A stretch of DNA of 64,000 bases from Fragilariopsis cylindrus CCMP1102 (lineage: Eukaryota; Bacillariophyta; Bacillariophyceae; Bacillariales; Bacillariaceae). The translations under genes and the position numbers were made by a program. Under the pieces are notes generated by a model that had not been told where the DNA came from, did not search any database, and saw nothing but the letters and a program-made list of their open reading frames with translations. The stretch spans positions 62,001 to 126,000 of the forward strand of contig FMBT01000381.1 in the NCBI GenBank assembly GCA_900095095.1, read 5' to 3'. Below are positions 1 to 11,226 of this stretch, in pieces; the first letter of the stretch is position 1; each line of letters begins with the position of its first letter.

Positions 1-1044
1 GTTATTACAATCCGTCAACAATAAAAGAAAGAGATGGAGCGTTTCTTGTAATCTTGGTTGTTTGTTGTCTTCTGGTATTGCGGTAAGCGGTAACTTTGTA
101 TTCAACGGTATTTGTAACATCACTTTGTCTAATACGGTATTTATATTAGTGGTTCGCGGTTTGCACTTCTTTTCTTTGTGCTTTGACTTCAACTGGTCAC
201 AACTGTTCAACATTTACCTTTCCAGACATTATCCCTTATTATGTACAATTTAACATCAACCTACAATTTATACTTCTCATATGCTAGTAGTAGCTATTGC
301 AGAGAATAGTACCATGGGTATCAGGCTTGGCCGCTTGTCCATCCAAGCTTATCTTGATCTAATATCCAGTATCCTTTCTCTATTTGATATCCTTCAACCC
401 AATGAAACTGGATGTCAATAGAAAGAGCAGCAAGAGAAGGTTGAATTTCCTGCAACAGATCAATAGAGGGCAAGAGTGAAGAGCCCTGGCACTGCACACC
501 ATCCAGTGCTATGGTAGTAGCCCTTTATAGATCCTCTTATAGTGATAGATAGAACTTGTAGAAGTCCAGAAATGCAAGAACAGTACAAACAGTAGCAATA
601 CTGCTCTTGTAAAGCCTCCTACTTCCCAAAATTTGTTTAAAAAATCAAGATATATTGGTGAGACACTTCATCCAAGAATAAATCAATCAGAATTCTAGTA
701 TCAAATCTTCCAGTACATGAAGAAGAAAAGAGTTTTGTTGTATAAGGAATGTGTGCATGGTAGTAGTACTGTATTCCTTGGTGGATAGAGGGTTGTGCAG
801 TGAGGGATCAGACACTACTATAGTTGACAAAATACCGCAACTTTCATTAGTAGAAAAAGATTGCAGGATGATGTGGTCATTCCCTATAACATCATGAGAT
901 ATATCAATGATTGTCGATTGAGATAACAAAAGAGTTTTCCTGGTAATCTTAATCTTAACGATCTATACTTACCATAATCATCTATTGCTTAAGATTTCAT
1001 CTAATTTAGTAGCGCACTTTTTTAATGAATACAATACAGGAATA

Positions 1045-1080
<36 letters not shown>

Positions 1081-2365
1081 CTACTCATTATATAAAAGCT
1101 ACCATGCCACTCCTCACGGCCTTAGAAAGGCTAGTGAGTTTTAAGGTTATACTCATCAAAAGGGCTAATATATATATATATAAACCCCAACTATGAAACG
1201 AAGGGAGGAGGAAAATTCTAACTTTAATTGGGAGAGAGAGTATACGACATGTGAAGAAACTCAATCAATTCAAAGATACACACACACACACTTCTTCCAA
1301 CATTGTTGATCAATCGTACTACTTCTAAAGATGTTACAATATATGTAGTAAACTTTATCATGAGGTACAATCATGTTGCATTATGCTTAGGGTAAAGATT
1401 CAGATGACAAATATGACTATAAATATAGTATCAATCGAATTCAGATTATGGATATTAGAAAAGAAGAATTTTAATTGCTACCAGTTGTAATAATTGTATG
1501 TCTGGCAACTTTTTCCAGATTACTTGATGTTATTGAGTGCAGCTCACCTTGTACTTTTAAATTCTGCCACTCTATTCCAAACAGCAGCACCAACAGTCAG
1601 TATATGGTAGTATAGATAATTAATTATATCTTGATAGATGATACTTTATTTCCAATAATGAGCATTATCATTATTTGTTTTATGTCAACTCCAACATAAT
1701 ATAGCTCAATTGATGAACTTATTGTTGCGTTCAGCTAGTAGAGAGGATAAGCTGAAATAAAATTTATACATAGCATAATAACATACAACTGTTCCTATCA
1801 TCTAATCTGTGTTATAATGTGGTGGATAGCATTTATACAGTACAGTAGTATTCTTATTTTAAAGCAGGGGGAAATTATTCCCCCTTTTCCCCTCGTTGCT
1901 TAGCTATTATCGAAAAAATTACGCGGTCATTTATTTTGATCGAGTAGAGAGGTAATTTGCACGCGAAACTGCATTCTAGTATTCTGTTCGTCGTGTACAG
2001 TACGGCGTGATATGTTCAACGTGACGGCAACCCGTGTTGTTATGGGAATTCTAGTACATGGTATTTAATGTTACATGCATTTTTTTCTTTGATCGGAAGC
2101 AGGCCCAAACCCCCTAAAGCCTCAACATACTTTTATTTCATTTCGTTCAAATCGACTAACTTACTGTAGAGCAGATAATAATTGAATACTTACTGTTGGA
2201 TACTCTCCTTTGTAAATGTTGTTGTTACATTTCGTGTTGAAGGAATAACAGACAAAAAAAAGAGGAAGAGATAGACAGAGATAGAGAGATAGAGAGAGAT
2301 TGAAGATTCGATTCATTTACAATAATTCCGTAGTATTGTATATCATTAAAACAAACATTTGAAAC
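1..2365. other. Intergenic region, no supported gene
   Basis: No reading frame here looks like a real protein; the longest frames are under 85 codons and of random composition. The stretch is AT-rich and holds simple repeats: a TA run near 1049, shorter TA and CA runs near 1172 and 1278, and a purine-rich GA tract at about 2262-2300 just before the ataxin-2 gene. The last 100 bases before 2366 are probably the 5' leader and core promoter of that gene. An upstream gene may end to the left of the window. Confidence 0.6.
1048..1080. repeat. (TA)n microsatellite
   Basis: About fifteen uninterrupted AT units lie in non-coding DNA. A second, shorter run is at about 1170-1181. No function is suggested. 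Confidence 0.9.
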
Positions 2366-2637
2366 ATGTCTACTAAGGGAGCCCAGAAACCTGAGTAAGT
2401 ATTTATATGAATATTTGTATGAATATTAATGTAATGCAAAGAATCTATACGTCGCTTCTTCGTTTCCTACCACGAAGTTCGCTATACTATTTCTATTCTG
2501 TTTTACAAAAACTGATTCTGGATCAGGAATATCGTATTATATTTTTTGTATTCGAATATTTGTCGTACAAATAATTGCATATTACTCATTCTATTCATTT
2601 GGTTATTTTTATCTTACTACCGTTTCATCATCGTTGG

Positions 2638-2679
<42 letters not shown>

Positions 2680-5600
2680 TCAACAGTGCAAGTAAGGCAG
2701 AAACAACCAAGGCCTTAAATACTACAACAAGTAGTAGCAGCAACAGCAACGGAGAAAAAACCACCGCGCCTGCACCCGCGAAAACGAATGCTTGGGCACG
2801 TCCATTGCAACCCAAACGAGGAACTACGGCACCACCTCCAGGTATGGGATTACCTAGCAAATCATCGACTGCTACGTCTTCATCCTCATTATCATCAAAC
2901 TCTGCGTTACTATTACAACAAAATCGTGGAAAACTCCTCCATTTGAGTCTCACCCTAATCGGTGAAAGGGTTATATTACATCAAAAAAATGGTGCTATCA
3001 TTGAAGGAATCTTCCACACTTTTACTCCCTTTCCGAGTCTTCCCACCGATCAAAAAAATATATACGTATTGAAAGAAATTCTTATTCGAAAGCAGTCTAC
3101 GAATGGAACTGATGATATACTCAAGGATGGTGTTACATTGATTGTTCCAACCTCCAAAGTTGTGTGTGTACATGCTAAGAATATTTCTACGGATTTAACT
3201 AATGATGAAAATAATAATAATAATAATAACAGTAGTAACAGCAACATGAACGGTGGAACTACGTTGACAAGTTTGGGAGCGGCACAAGGAACAGGCTCGG
3301 ATGGTGATGATGCTTTTGCCACCGATACACAGATTTCTAATTCCAATGATGTTAGAAATCAAGATTTGGTAGCTGCCGGGAATGCTTGGACGACTGGTGG
3401 CGGTAACAGCAACAGCAGTATTGGTAATAGTTCCTATAGAAATCAAGCTCTTGGTGGTAGTGGTGGTGGTGGTCCTCCGCTTCCTACCAACTCACGCGCA
3501 GCCGCCTTGGCCGGTAATAGTAAAAGTAGTAGTGGCACGAACAATCAGCAAGGTTCTGCAGCGACATCATCTAATATGTCAGGATCGATTGGTCAATGGG
3601 ATCAATTCAAGGCTAACAAAGAACTATTCAATGTTGATGCTACCTTCGATGAGAATCTTTACACTACAGAGCTTGATACGTCAAATATGGATGCCAAAAA
3701 GGTGGCAGAAGCCAAACGAATTGCCAGGGAAATTGAATCGACGACAACCACAAACATACACTTGGCCGAAGAACGTGGCTTCAAAGTCGAGACCGACTTC
3801 GATGAAGAAGATTTGTATTCCGGTGTATTGACTAAGGATGGGAAACAGAGACACGAGATTAAAATTTCTAAGAAAACAAGTAATAATGAGGATGGACCAA
3901 ATAACGATTCTTCAGAACCAAAGACTTCTACTGCTGCTCCCAGAAAAACAATGAATTACGCTGCAGCAGCTGCAAAGAAGGCCGATACCGGTAAAGCGGC
4001 ACCGCCTGGATTTTTGGCTTCTGAAAAGACAACAACCAATGATAACATTGATAAAGAAGAAAACAAGGCAGAATCTTCGACGGTTGTTGTCACACCTGAA
4101 AAGAAGAAGACGAAAGAAGATACTAAATCGACACAAAACAACAAACCCACGAAGAAGGAAGAGAAGGAGAAAAATCTCTCCAAGGATGACTTCAAGAAAA
4201 AGCAAGTTGCAATAGAAAAAACAGCAGGGACCAGTAAAAAGGATGCAGATGTACCCTCAACAACAAACGACAAAAAGGACGTGTCGAAAGATGAGACTTC
4301 CAAACCCCCAGATGACAAAAACTCAGGGGAAAGTGAGAAAGATAAAGAAAAGGAGGAAGCAAAGAAGCCAATCAAACTCAATGCCAACGCAAAATCATTT
4401 TCATTCAACCCAACCGCTAAAACTTTCACTCCGAGCTTTGGCGGAGCAACTAATAATCCAGCACCTCAACAACATCCGCAACATGCTGCTGCTACGACAG
4501 ATCCAAACATGCAAATGTATGGAGGGGGACATCCAATGCAGCCCCCTCATTACATGCAAGCGGGTCCGATAGGACAACCAGGTGCGTATTATTGTCGTAA
4601 TTGTTTTTGTTATTTATACTAAGTGATTTTGATCTTGTTGCTATTGCATATTGTTTGTGATTTCAATATGTTCAATTCTGTTGTTTATTGACCTTCAACA
4701 TTTTTCTTTTATCACGTTTTATTTCTGGTTTCCTCAATAGGTATGGTACAAATGATAAACCCCCAATATCAAGGGATGAGGTACCCTCCTTCTTCTTATG
4801 GGATGGAACAATCCATGCCACAAATGCAACATCAACCACCGCATATGCAAGCTGCACCCTCTATATCATCTGCTCCTAGCAGTGGAAATGCCCCAACACC
4901 AACACCTGGTAGTGGTCCCAGCAACGCCAAAGAGGACGATTCCAAAGAAGACGATGCGTCGCAAAAGCAAGGGGGTGGACAACACCAGCCTCCTCAAAGA
5001 TCCCAGCAGCAGCAGCAATCCGATCAATCATCCCAACCACAAGGGCCACCGCATCAACAACAATCGCAGCAACAGCAAATTCCTATCCCATACAATGTTC
5101 CTCCTGGCGCTTATTTCACAGGGCAAATTCCCGGTATGCCTCCACGAGGCCCAGGTTACCCACAATTTGTAACTGGACCACAACAAATAGCTGGTCGTCC
5201 GGGGGTTCCTCCATATGGAATTTATCCCATGCAACCAGGGGGAATGCCACCTAACATGCAAATGCGTGGTCCCAACGGAGCTCCGTATTATCCAGGACCA
5301 AATGGTCCTATACCATATCCACCAGGTGCTCATATGGGATATCCTATGATGGATGATGGAGGAGGAGCAGATTATCGTGGTGGTCGGGGAGGCAGATCAT
5401 CATCATCGTCGTCATCATCTAACGGACGAGGAGGAAGAGGAAGCAGCAGACCCCGTGCAGGTCGTGGAGGTCCTGGACGAGGACGATCTAATAACAATAA
5501 TAATAACAATTACAACAACAACAATAATCAAAATTCGACTGGTAAGAATACTCAACAGCAGTATAACCAACAACCACAGCAGCAGCAGCAGCAGCAGCAA

Positions 5601-5702
5601 CAACCACCATCGCAGCAGCAAGGACAATCTGCTGCTCCACCGGCTAATTCTTCGAAATCCGACAATGCGTCTCCTAATGATAAGGCTGATGGCAAAGAAT
5701 AA
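2366..5702 (+). CDS. Ataxin-2 / Pbp1 homologue
   Basis: Predicted cytoplasmic RNA-binding scaffold of the ataxin-2 family, which binds poly(A)-binding protein and acts in mRNA stability, translation and stress granules. Three exons fit: 2366-2394, 2687-4581 and 4741-5702, giving 961 aa in one frame. Domains in order: an Sm-like fold (LSLTLIGERVILHQKNGAII and following), an LsmAD domain (starting FNVDATFDENLYTTELDTS, rich in Lys, Ala and Glu after it), a Lys/Glu-rich linker, a PAM2 motif for the PABP MLLE domain (LNANAKSFSFNPTAKTFTPS), then a Pro/Gln/Met-rich tail with RGG-type repeats and Asn and Gln runs. The first ATG gives MSTKGAQKPD, which joins in frame to ASKAETTKAL. A run of ATC triplets in front of exon 2 could be read as a poly-His start, but it lies inside intron 1. 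Family call is firm; the first exon is inferred from splice sites. Confidence 0.9.
2637..2680. repeat. (ATC)n microsatellite inside intron 1 of the ataxin-2 gene
   Basis: A near-perfect ATC/CAT run ends directly at the splice acceptor CTCAACAG (AG at 2685-2686). It occupies the place of the pyrimidine tract. In one frame it would encode thirteen His, but the intron model 2395-2686 removes it. Confidence 0.8.
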
Positions 5703-5980
5703 ATCTACTCGTAGGACTACTACGAATCGAATCGATTTGAAAGGATGAAAGGGATTATAGTTATAGCTGCATGGTGAAAATTATAGGACCCATTGGACTA
5801 GAGAACATTGGTTTCGAATTAGTCCATTCTATTTTTGTTTACTGATACATGTATTAAACGAGTATTTAGTATAGGACATACATATGCATAATATCTTAAA
5901 ATCATAATACTATAGAGTTTCATTCAACCATTCATAATTCCAACATCATTTCTTTCTTATTCTACGAATTATTGCTCCCA

Positions 5981-7088
5981 TTATTTACCTTGATTGAACG
6001 ATATCGAGTAGGATCCTGTTTTTGGATCTTGAACTGTATTGAAGTTATCCAAGCTCATACCGAAATTTCCAAGTAAAGAGTTTCCAAGATCTTTCAATTT
6101 GGACATCGTCTCCTCCTAGAAAAAGAAAAGAAAAGAATAGTGACATAAAGAACGAAACGGGTAGGTTAGTGGCGAGTTGCGATATCAATTATCTTCCAAT
6201 ATATATAATAAACTATATTATTTTCCAATAGAAGATAAATTCCAATCACCAATAATGAATCTCATTTTTTTCCTTTTACGGCTTTTCATTAATCTCATCG
6301 TCACTTACCTTCAATTTTTCTAATCTTTCATCTTCAATTTTTTGTAATCTAATTGCTGATTTTCGAATATTTGCATTAGACGGTTCTAGTTCCAGTGCTT
6401 TTTTGACATCTCTTAATGCTTCCTCTGTCCGTTCTGTCTTTTCAAAAGCAGAAGAACGACGAATATACGCCCTGGCATATCTTGGATTGAGTATAAGTGC
6501 AACATCAGCATCTTTTATTGCATCTTCGAAACGTTCCAATAGAATGTTAGTCGCAGCACGGTTGTTTAAGAATATTGCTAGTTTATCACCATATTCTTGA
6601 TGCAATAATTCAAATATGGCTGGACCCTGTTGTTGCATTTTCTTCGACGACGGATTTGTTTCCTTGCTGTTTTCCTCCTTACCATCATCATTGTCATTTT
6701 TTCTACGTTGTTTCGTTTCTTCTTCCATTCTCGATCGAGCCTTTTCTCGTTCCATCTCATCAAACTCATCACGTTGTCGTAAAATTTCTTCAACATTGAC
6801 AGGACAAGGACAAGCATCAATTGCCTCTGTATACATATCATATGCCTCGAGATAATTTTTCTTTTTAAATTCTTCATTCCCACGTTGCTTCCATTCTTCT
6901 GCTTTGTCAATCGGGGTCGACGCGGCGTCCGATGGCGATGACGACGACGGTGATTGTTGATGTGGTTCCTCTACCGCCGGCGGGACTACTACCGTGGCTC
7001 CTCCACCGATTTCGAAAATAACATCCTCACCCGAATCATTATTACCGACCGCGTCCAGATCAAAACCTTCACTTGTAAACTCTGACAT
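5981..7088 (-). CDS. TTC1-like tetratricopeptide repeat protein
   Basis: Predicted TPR co-chaperone adaptor of the TTC1 family. Exon 1 is 7088-6309 (260 codons, ending in LEKLK before a GTAAGT donor) and exon 2 is 6115-5981 (44 codons and stop), joined at a codon boundary for 304 aa; human TTC1 is about the same size. The N-terminus is acidic. TPR motifs lie at about residues 65-95 (EEWKQRGNEEFKKKNYLEAY) and 170-245 (LNNRAATNILLERFEDAIKD, YARAYIRRSSAFEKTERTEE). The second exon reads ETMSKLKDLGNSLLGNFGMS followed by LDNFNTVQDPKTGSYSISFN, the conserved C-terminal signature of TTC1; it would be missed if the first open frame were taken alone. It is divergent from the ELP5-like gene, with about 320 bp between them. 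Confidence 0.88.
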
Positions 7089-7407
7089 GGCTTATGCTCT
7101 TTGCTCTTGATATATAGATATTTGAATATCGATGCTTTACTATAATTCACAATTTACAAAAATGGTGAAGAAATAAATTCAAGATCAAAAATTAGATTTA
7201 GGGGAGGGTCATGGGTTGATTATATAAGGTTTGAAAGGGGGAACACCGTTAATACAGGCCATCAATCTTCAATCTTGCAAGAAAACGCTCGGTATCAACA
7301 ACACAATGAACGCAACGACACAGAATAAAAATAAATTGCTCTAATACAGTAGACCAGGTAATCATTGTAACAAAAAAATATTACAAGTTAAACTACACAG
7401 CACTACA

Positions 7408-8721
7408 ATGAGTTCAAAGAAACTTGGTTCTCCCCTCTCTTCTATCTTTCAGCAATGGACAACACAGCAGCAACAGAAACAAAAACAGCAGCAGGATAAT
7501 CCGTCGTCGTCGTCATCATTTTCAGCTTCTTCCTACCGCATACTATTGCAAACTTCGTACTCTCTCCAAAATCGTATTTCTGCTGCTGAACCCGTTGAAA
7601 ATCCTCACTTGTATCGGCGTGCCGGAGTCGCAACCCCACAGGATCGAGCCACACGGGATATATATGGGGATGGAGAAACAACAGGTTGGCTCCTCCGTTT
7701 GGTCGAATTGGCTGTAAAACAGCAGCAGCAACAGCAACAGCAAGATACATCGAACGATGCTGTTGCCAATAACAGTACTACTAATACTGATAGTATCGCG
7801 TCCGTTATTTTTATTACCACAAAAAGGCGGCCACAGAATTATTCGGTAATTGAGGAACTACCAGACGAACTCCAAACGAAAGTCAAAGTAATCGAGTTGG
7901 CATCTCATGATCCATTTGGTTGGGACAGCGATAGCAATGATGATACAGAAGATGCTGAAAGCGGTACAACAACAAACATGAATAACCTTCCTCAACTATA
8001 CAAACGATTACAAGATGAATTTCGGAAAAAGGACGCCGGACCGATTATCTTGATTTGGCAGTCACTAACGCCGTTGATCTTAGTGCACGGATTTCCAAAG
8101 ATTCTTCGATTGTTGTGCGCCCTTCCTACGTGTTTACAGGTATGGCCCGTCAACGCAACTCTCCTGACACCCAAACAGCATGCACAACTCGAAGATGCAT
8201 CGAACGCACTGCTTTGTATGCAGGGTGGAGAAATGACAATGATTCGTCAGGGTGTAAGAGAACGAAGTAACATTCTTCGAGAAAAGCTACCCTTTCGGTT
8301 GACTCCTATTTTCAAGGACGGTCAACAGCGATATCGCGTGGTAGAAGGAGCAGAAAACAACGAGGATAATAGTTGGTACGACGTTGATCATAACGATGGA
8401 GAAAATAATAATGATAAAGGTGATACCAACAACAATAATAAAGATGTTAATGAAAGTAATACGAACGCGGTGGATAAGACTGGAAGTATCAGATCGTCTA
8501 CCCGTGGCTCCAAGTCTCGCGGAGTTCAATTGCGTATCGAAGAGGAAGATGAGGGTGGTAGTAGTAGTGGTGGTGGTAGGAACGAAAGAATTGTAGCGAA
8601 AGTTTCGTCGGAGAATGACGAAGTTGCTGCTCCCAATCGACCTAGGATCTACATGCAAGATAACGATCCTGAATTTGATGATTTCGATGAGGAAGACCCA
8701 GATGATGATCTAGAAATATAA
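7408..8721 (+). CDS. Elongator subunit ELP5-like protein
   Basis: A single open frame of 437 aa. It resembles ELP5, a RecA-fold subunit of the Elp4-5-6 subcomplex of Elongator, which is needed for wobble-uridine modification of tRNA. What is seen: a long opening region with Gln runs, a RecA-like core (GWLLRLVELAVKQ, SVIFITTKRR, GPIILIWQSLTPLILVHGFP), a linker rich in Asp and Asn, and an acidic C-terminus ending FDDFDEEDPDDDLEI, very like the acidic end I know from ELP5 proteins. No Walker A motif is visible, which fits ELP5. The call rests mainly on that tail plus the core, so another RecA-like family remains possible. Confidence 0.7.
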   Translation: MSSKKLGSPLSSIFQQWTTQQQQKQKQQQDNPSSSSSFSASSYRILLQTSYSLQNRISAAEPVENPHLYRRAGVATPQDRATRDIYGDGETTGWLLRLVELAVKQQQQQQQQDTSNDAVANNSTTNTDSIASVIFITTKRRPQNYSVIEELPDELQTKVKVIELASHDPFGWDSDSNDDTEDAESGTTTNMNNLPQLYKRLQDEFRKKDAGPIILIWQSLTPLILVHGFPKILRLLCALPTCLQVWPVNATLLTPKQHAQLEDASNALLCMQGGEMTMIRQGVRERSNILREKLPFRLTPIFKDGQQRYRVVEGAENNEDNSWYDVDHNDGENNNDKGDTNNNNKDVNESNTNAVDKTGSIRSSTRGSKSRGVQLRIEEEDEGGSSSGGGRNERIVAKVSSENDEVAAPNRPRIYMQDNDPEFDDFDEEDPDDDLEI

Positions 8722-9356
8722 TTCGATTCATTCTATCGACATTTAATCTTGCACTATTACGTCCCTTTGCACATACTTGGTGTTTTCTTTCTTTCAAATA
8801 ATACGTGATCGTTTGGTAGCAATGATCAATGAAATAAGATTAAAATCCGTATTGGACGAACACAAAGTAGACGATAGGGAACATTAATTATAAGTGTAAT
8901 ATTTTTTTAATTGTTTCTTGTTACTGTATTCATATTCTATCTCTAGTAATAGGTTTTTCAACCGTATAGTTAATATCTAATACTTCAAAATGAGAGGCCA
9001 TCGTCGATAATAGTGCAACAACATAATGTTTAAATGATGATGATGTCTCTTTTTTACTTGAAAAATTGGTTTCTGAAGCGACGCACGGACGGACGTATTC
9101 AGTATTTTCTGATCGTTTTATTACATTTTTAAATTTTCGATTACGAAAAACATTCTCGATTCTGACTCTTTTTTCTATGAGCACTACAACTAGCCATTAC
9201 AACAACATCAAACCTCGAAAACTAAGTGAACTACTACCAAAAATACTTCAGCAACGAATATTACATCTCACACATACACAGTCAAGTTCAAATCGAAACA
9301 AGTATTAATCCGTAGCGTTATAACAGTAATCAAATCAATTTCTCGGAATCAATCCA

Positions 9357-9749
9357 ATGCTGCAAAATCGTAAGTCAATACCGTATTCTATTTGCAATCG
9401 TCGATCGCTATTGAATGAAATTACGTCCGAGCTTATTGGATTCATTCGATTCTGTCTCATATTATCACGTCACCCTTCGTTTTTCTCTTTTCATCAATCA
9501 ATCTATAATAATGTAGTACAAAAAATTCCTCGTCAAATTTGGGTTGGTATTGGAAGTGTAGCAATCATTGCCGGTTCTGCATATCCTGTATTTTCAAAAG
9601 ACGTTAGACCGGGTCACGAATATTTTTCTAGTGAGAAGCCGGAAGTTGTCTTACTGGCGCAAGAGGCTAAACATAAAGAATACACCCAACAACTCAAGGA
9701 ACGACGCGCTCAACTGAAGGCTGATCAAGAAAGATCGTCCAAGCTATAA
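9357..9749 (+). CDS. Small single-pass membrane protein, unknown function
   Basis: Two exons, 9357-9369 and 9517-9749, join in phase to give about 81 aa starting MLQNLQKIPRQIWVGIGSVA. The donor is GTAAGTC and the acceptor is AATGTAG. One membrane segment (WVGIGSVAIIAGSAYPVF) is followed by a charged tail with a helical, Lys/Glu/Gln-rich end (QEAKHKEYTQQLKERRAQLK). Size and layout are like small subunits of mitochondrial inner-membrane complexes, but I do not recognise the family. Without the intron the frame would start with 50 residues of unlikely sequence, so the spliced form is preferred. Confidence 0.6.
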   Translation: MLQNRKSIPYSICNRRSLLNEITSELIGFIRFCLILSRHPSFFSFHQSIYNNVVQKIPRQIWVGIGSVAIIAGSAYPVFSKDVRPGHEYFSSEKPEVVLLAQEAKHKEYTQQLKERRAQLKADQERSSKL

Positions 9750-9985
9750 ACTTTTGGAATATTTCTACACCGTACGTTATATAATACTTGCTGCAACAGA
9801 GTGCGTGAGCGAGGACGACATATTTATCTTCAATCTTCGTCGAGCGACCAAATCTTGTCCTTAACGTTGAATCGAAAATATAATTATAATAATATTGATA
9901 GCAATCTGAAACTGTCTTCCGCAAAGATCGTCTATGTTCAAGTGCTGTTTCGATTAGGTTAGGTTCGATTCTATCAGTAATTAGA

Positions 9986-10004
9986 AAAAAAAAAAAAAAA
10001 AAAT
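9986..10004. repeat. Poly(A) tract
   Basis: An uninterrupted A run of about 19 bases upstream of the gene at 10063; non-coding. Confidence 0.8.
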
Positions 10005-10062
10005 AAGAAAACTAATCAAATTTGACTATAATTAATCGAGCAAATCGAACAAGTAAAGCAAA

Positions 10063-11004
10063 ATGGACCCCTCGATGCAAGCAGCATACCAAGCGTTCAT
10101 GCTTGGGAACAAGAGTAAGAAAACGAAGGGTAATAATAATGATAAGAATGTATCAACTCCTACCAAAGTCAATACGGATGTTAGTCATAAACGTCCTGAT
10201 AGTGGTATAGGGAGGAAAGGATACCGACCCATCCTCAAAGCTTTTCAGGGAAGACTCCAAGAATGGGATGATACAAGCAAACAGTTGAAAAGTGTGTTGG
10301 GATCAATCATCAACCTTCGTGATCGCATTTATTGGGAGAGCAGTCGGTTGCAAGCGCTCTCAGTTACCAATCGCTCTCTGAAGCATCAGCAGCAAAAGCA
10401 GCTGCTGCATAAGGAGGAGAAACAACCCACATGGCGAACCTGTGGGTTCAGATCTAGCTTATCCAACCAGGACAGTAGTTGTGTCTTACATCCAGATGAT
10501 ATTCATTTAGCATTAAACCACGATCTTCTCCAGCACGAACGGATGTTATCGGTCCTGCGAAGTCTCACGGCCTTATTAGCACAGAATGTTGACGAAATTG
10601 GAAGACGTCTAGATGAATGGATGATCCTGAATTTATCAGACCTTCCACCACCATCACAGCGTCAGCAGCAACGATATAACCTCTCGAATGATAACGATGA
10701 AAGTATTATTGCAGAGGAAAGAATATTTATGGGCTGGACAAAAGAACAAAATGTACTCGAAGATGCGCGGGTAGTCTATTCGTTACTAGCTTTGGATTTG
10801 TTTCGGAAACAAAAACTGGCAACAGAAATATTTGATTCTTGTCATGATAGCATTTTGAAAACAATAGGCGATGACAATTTTTCAAAAGATTCTTTTTGGA
10901 AGACAGACCCTCGGGATGTGGTAAAAAAAGGATCTAAAGAATGGTCGGGCCTCGAAAATAAGGACTGCTTGAATCTTGTACAAAAACTGTTGAATGTGCC
11001 TTGA
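10063..11004 (+). CDS. Conserved-looking protein of unknown function, 313 aa
   Basis: Single open frame starting MDPSMQAAYQAFMLGNKSKK. The opening is basic and low in complexity. It is followed by two helical, coiled-coil-like regions: about residues 55-100 (ILKAFQGRLQEWDDTSKQLK onward) and about 150-190 (LALNHDLLQHERMLSVLRSL onward). The C-terminal third is helical with no signal peptide or membrane segment. I do not recognise the family. Codon use and composition match neighbouring real genes, and the frame is complete. It is convergent with the next gene, with about 220 bp between the stops. Confidence 0.6.
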   Translation: MDPSMQAAYQAFMLGNKSKKTKGNNNDKNVSTPTKVNTDVSHKRPDSGIGRKGYRPILKAFQGRLQEWDDTSKQLKSVLGSIINLRDRIYWESSRLQALSVTNRSLKHQQQKQLLHKEEKQPTWRTCGFRSSLSNQDSSCVLHPDDIHLALNHDLLQHERMLSVLRSLTALLAQNVDEIGRRLDEWMILNLSDLPPPSQRQQQRYNLSNDNDESIIAEERIFMGWTKEQNVLEDARVVYSLLALDLFRKQKLATEIFDSCHDSILKTIGDDNFSKDSFWKTDPRDVVKKGSKEWSGLENKDCLNLVQKLLNVP

Positions 11005-11226
11005 GAAACAAAATATTACTAAAAGCCAGCAATCTTACTCGGCTATAAACATATTACCTACTATTGAATACTGCAGTGTGAATTTGAAGAATTATAGCGA
11101 ATTAATTAAATTGCTCTTGAACCCATTTTATATCTACCTATTATTAATATTACACATATCATTTTACTTCTTAATTATATTTTTCTTTCAACTTCAAAAT
11201 ATTATGTTTCAAAATCAAATTTAAAT

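Noticed and set aside
2634-2680. Poly-His N-terminus of the ataxin-2 homologue
   Set aside because: It starts without ATG and lies inside an intron that joins a proper ATG exon in frame to the coding sequence.
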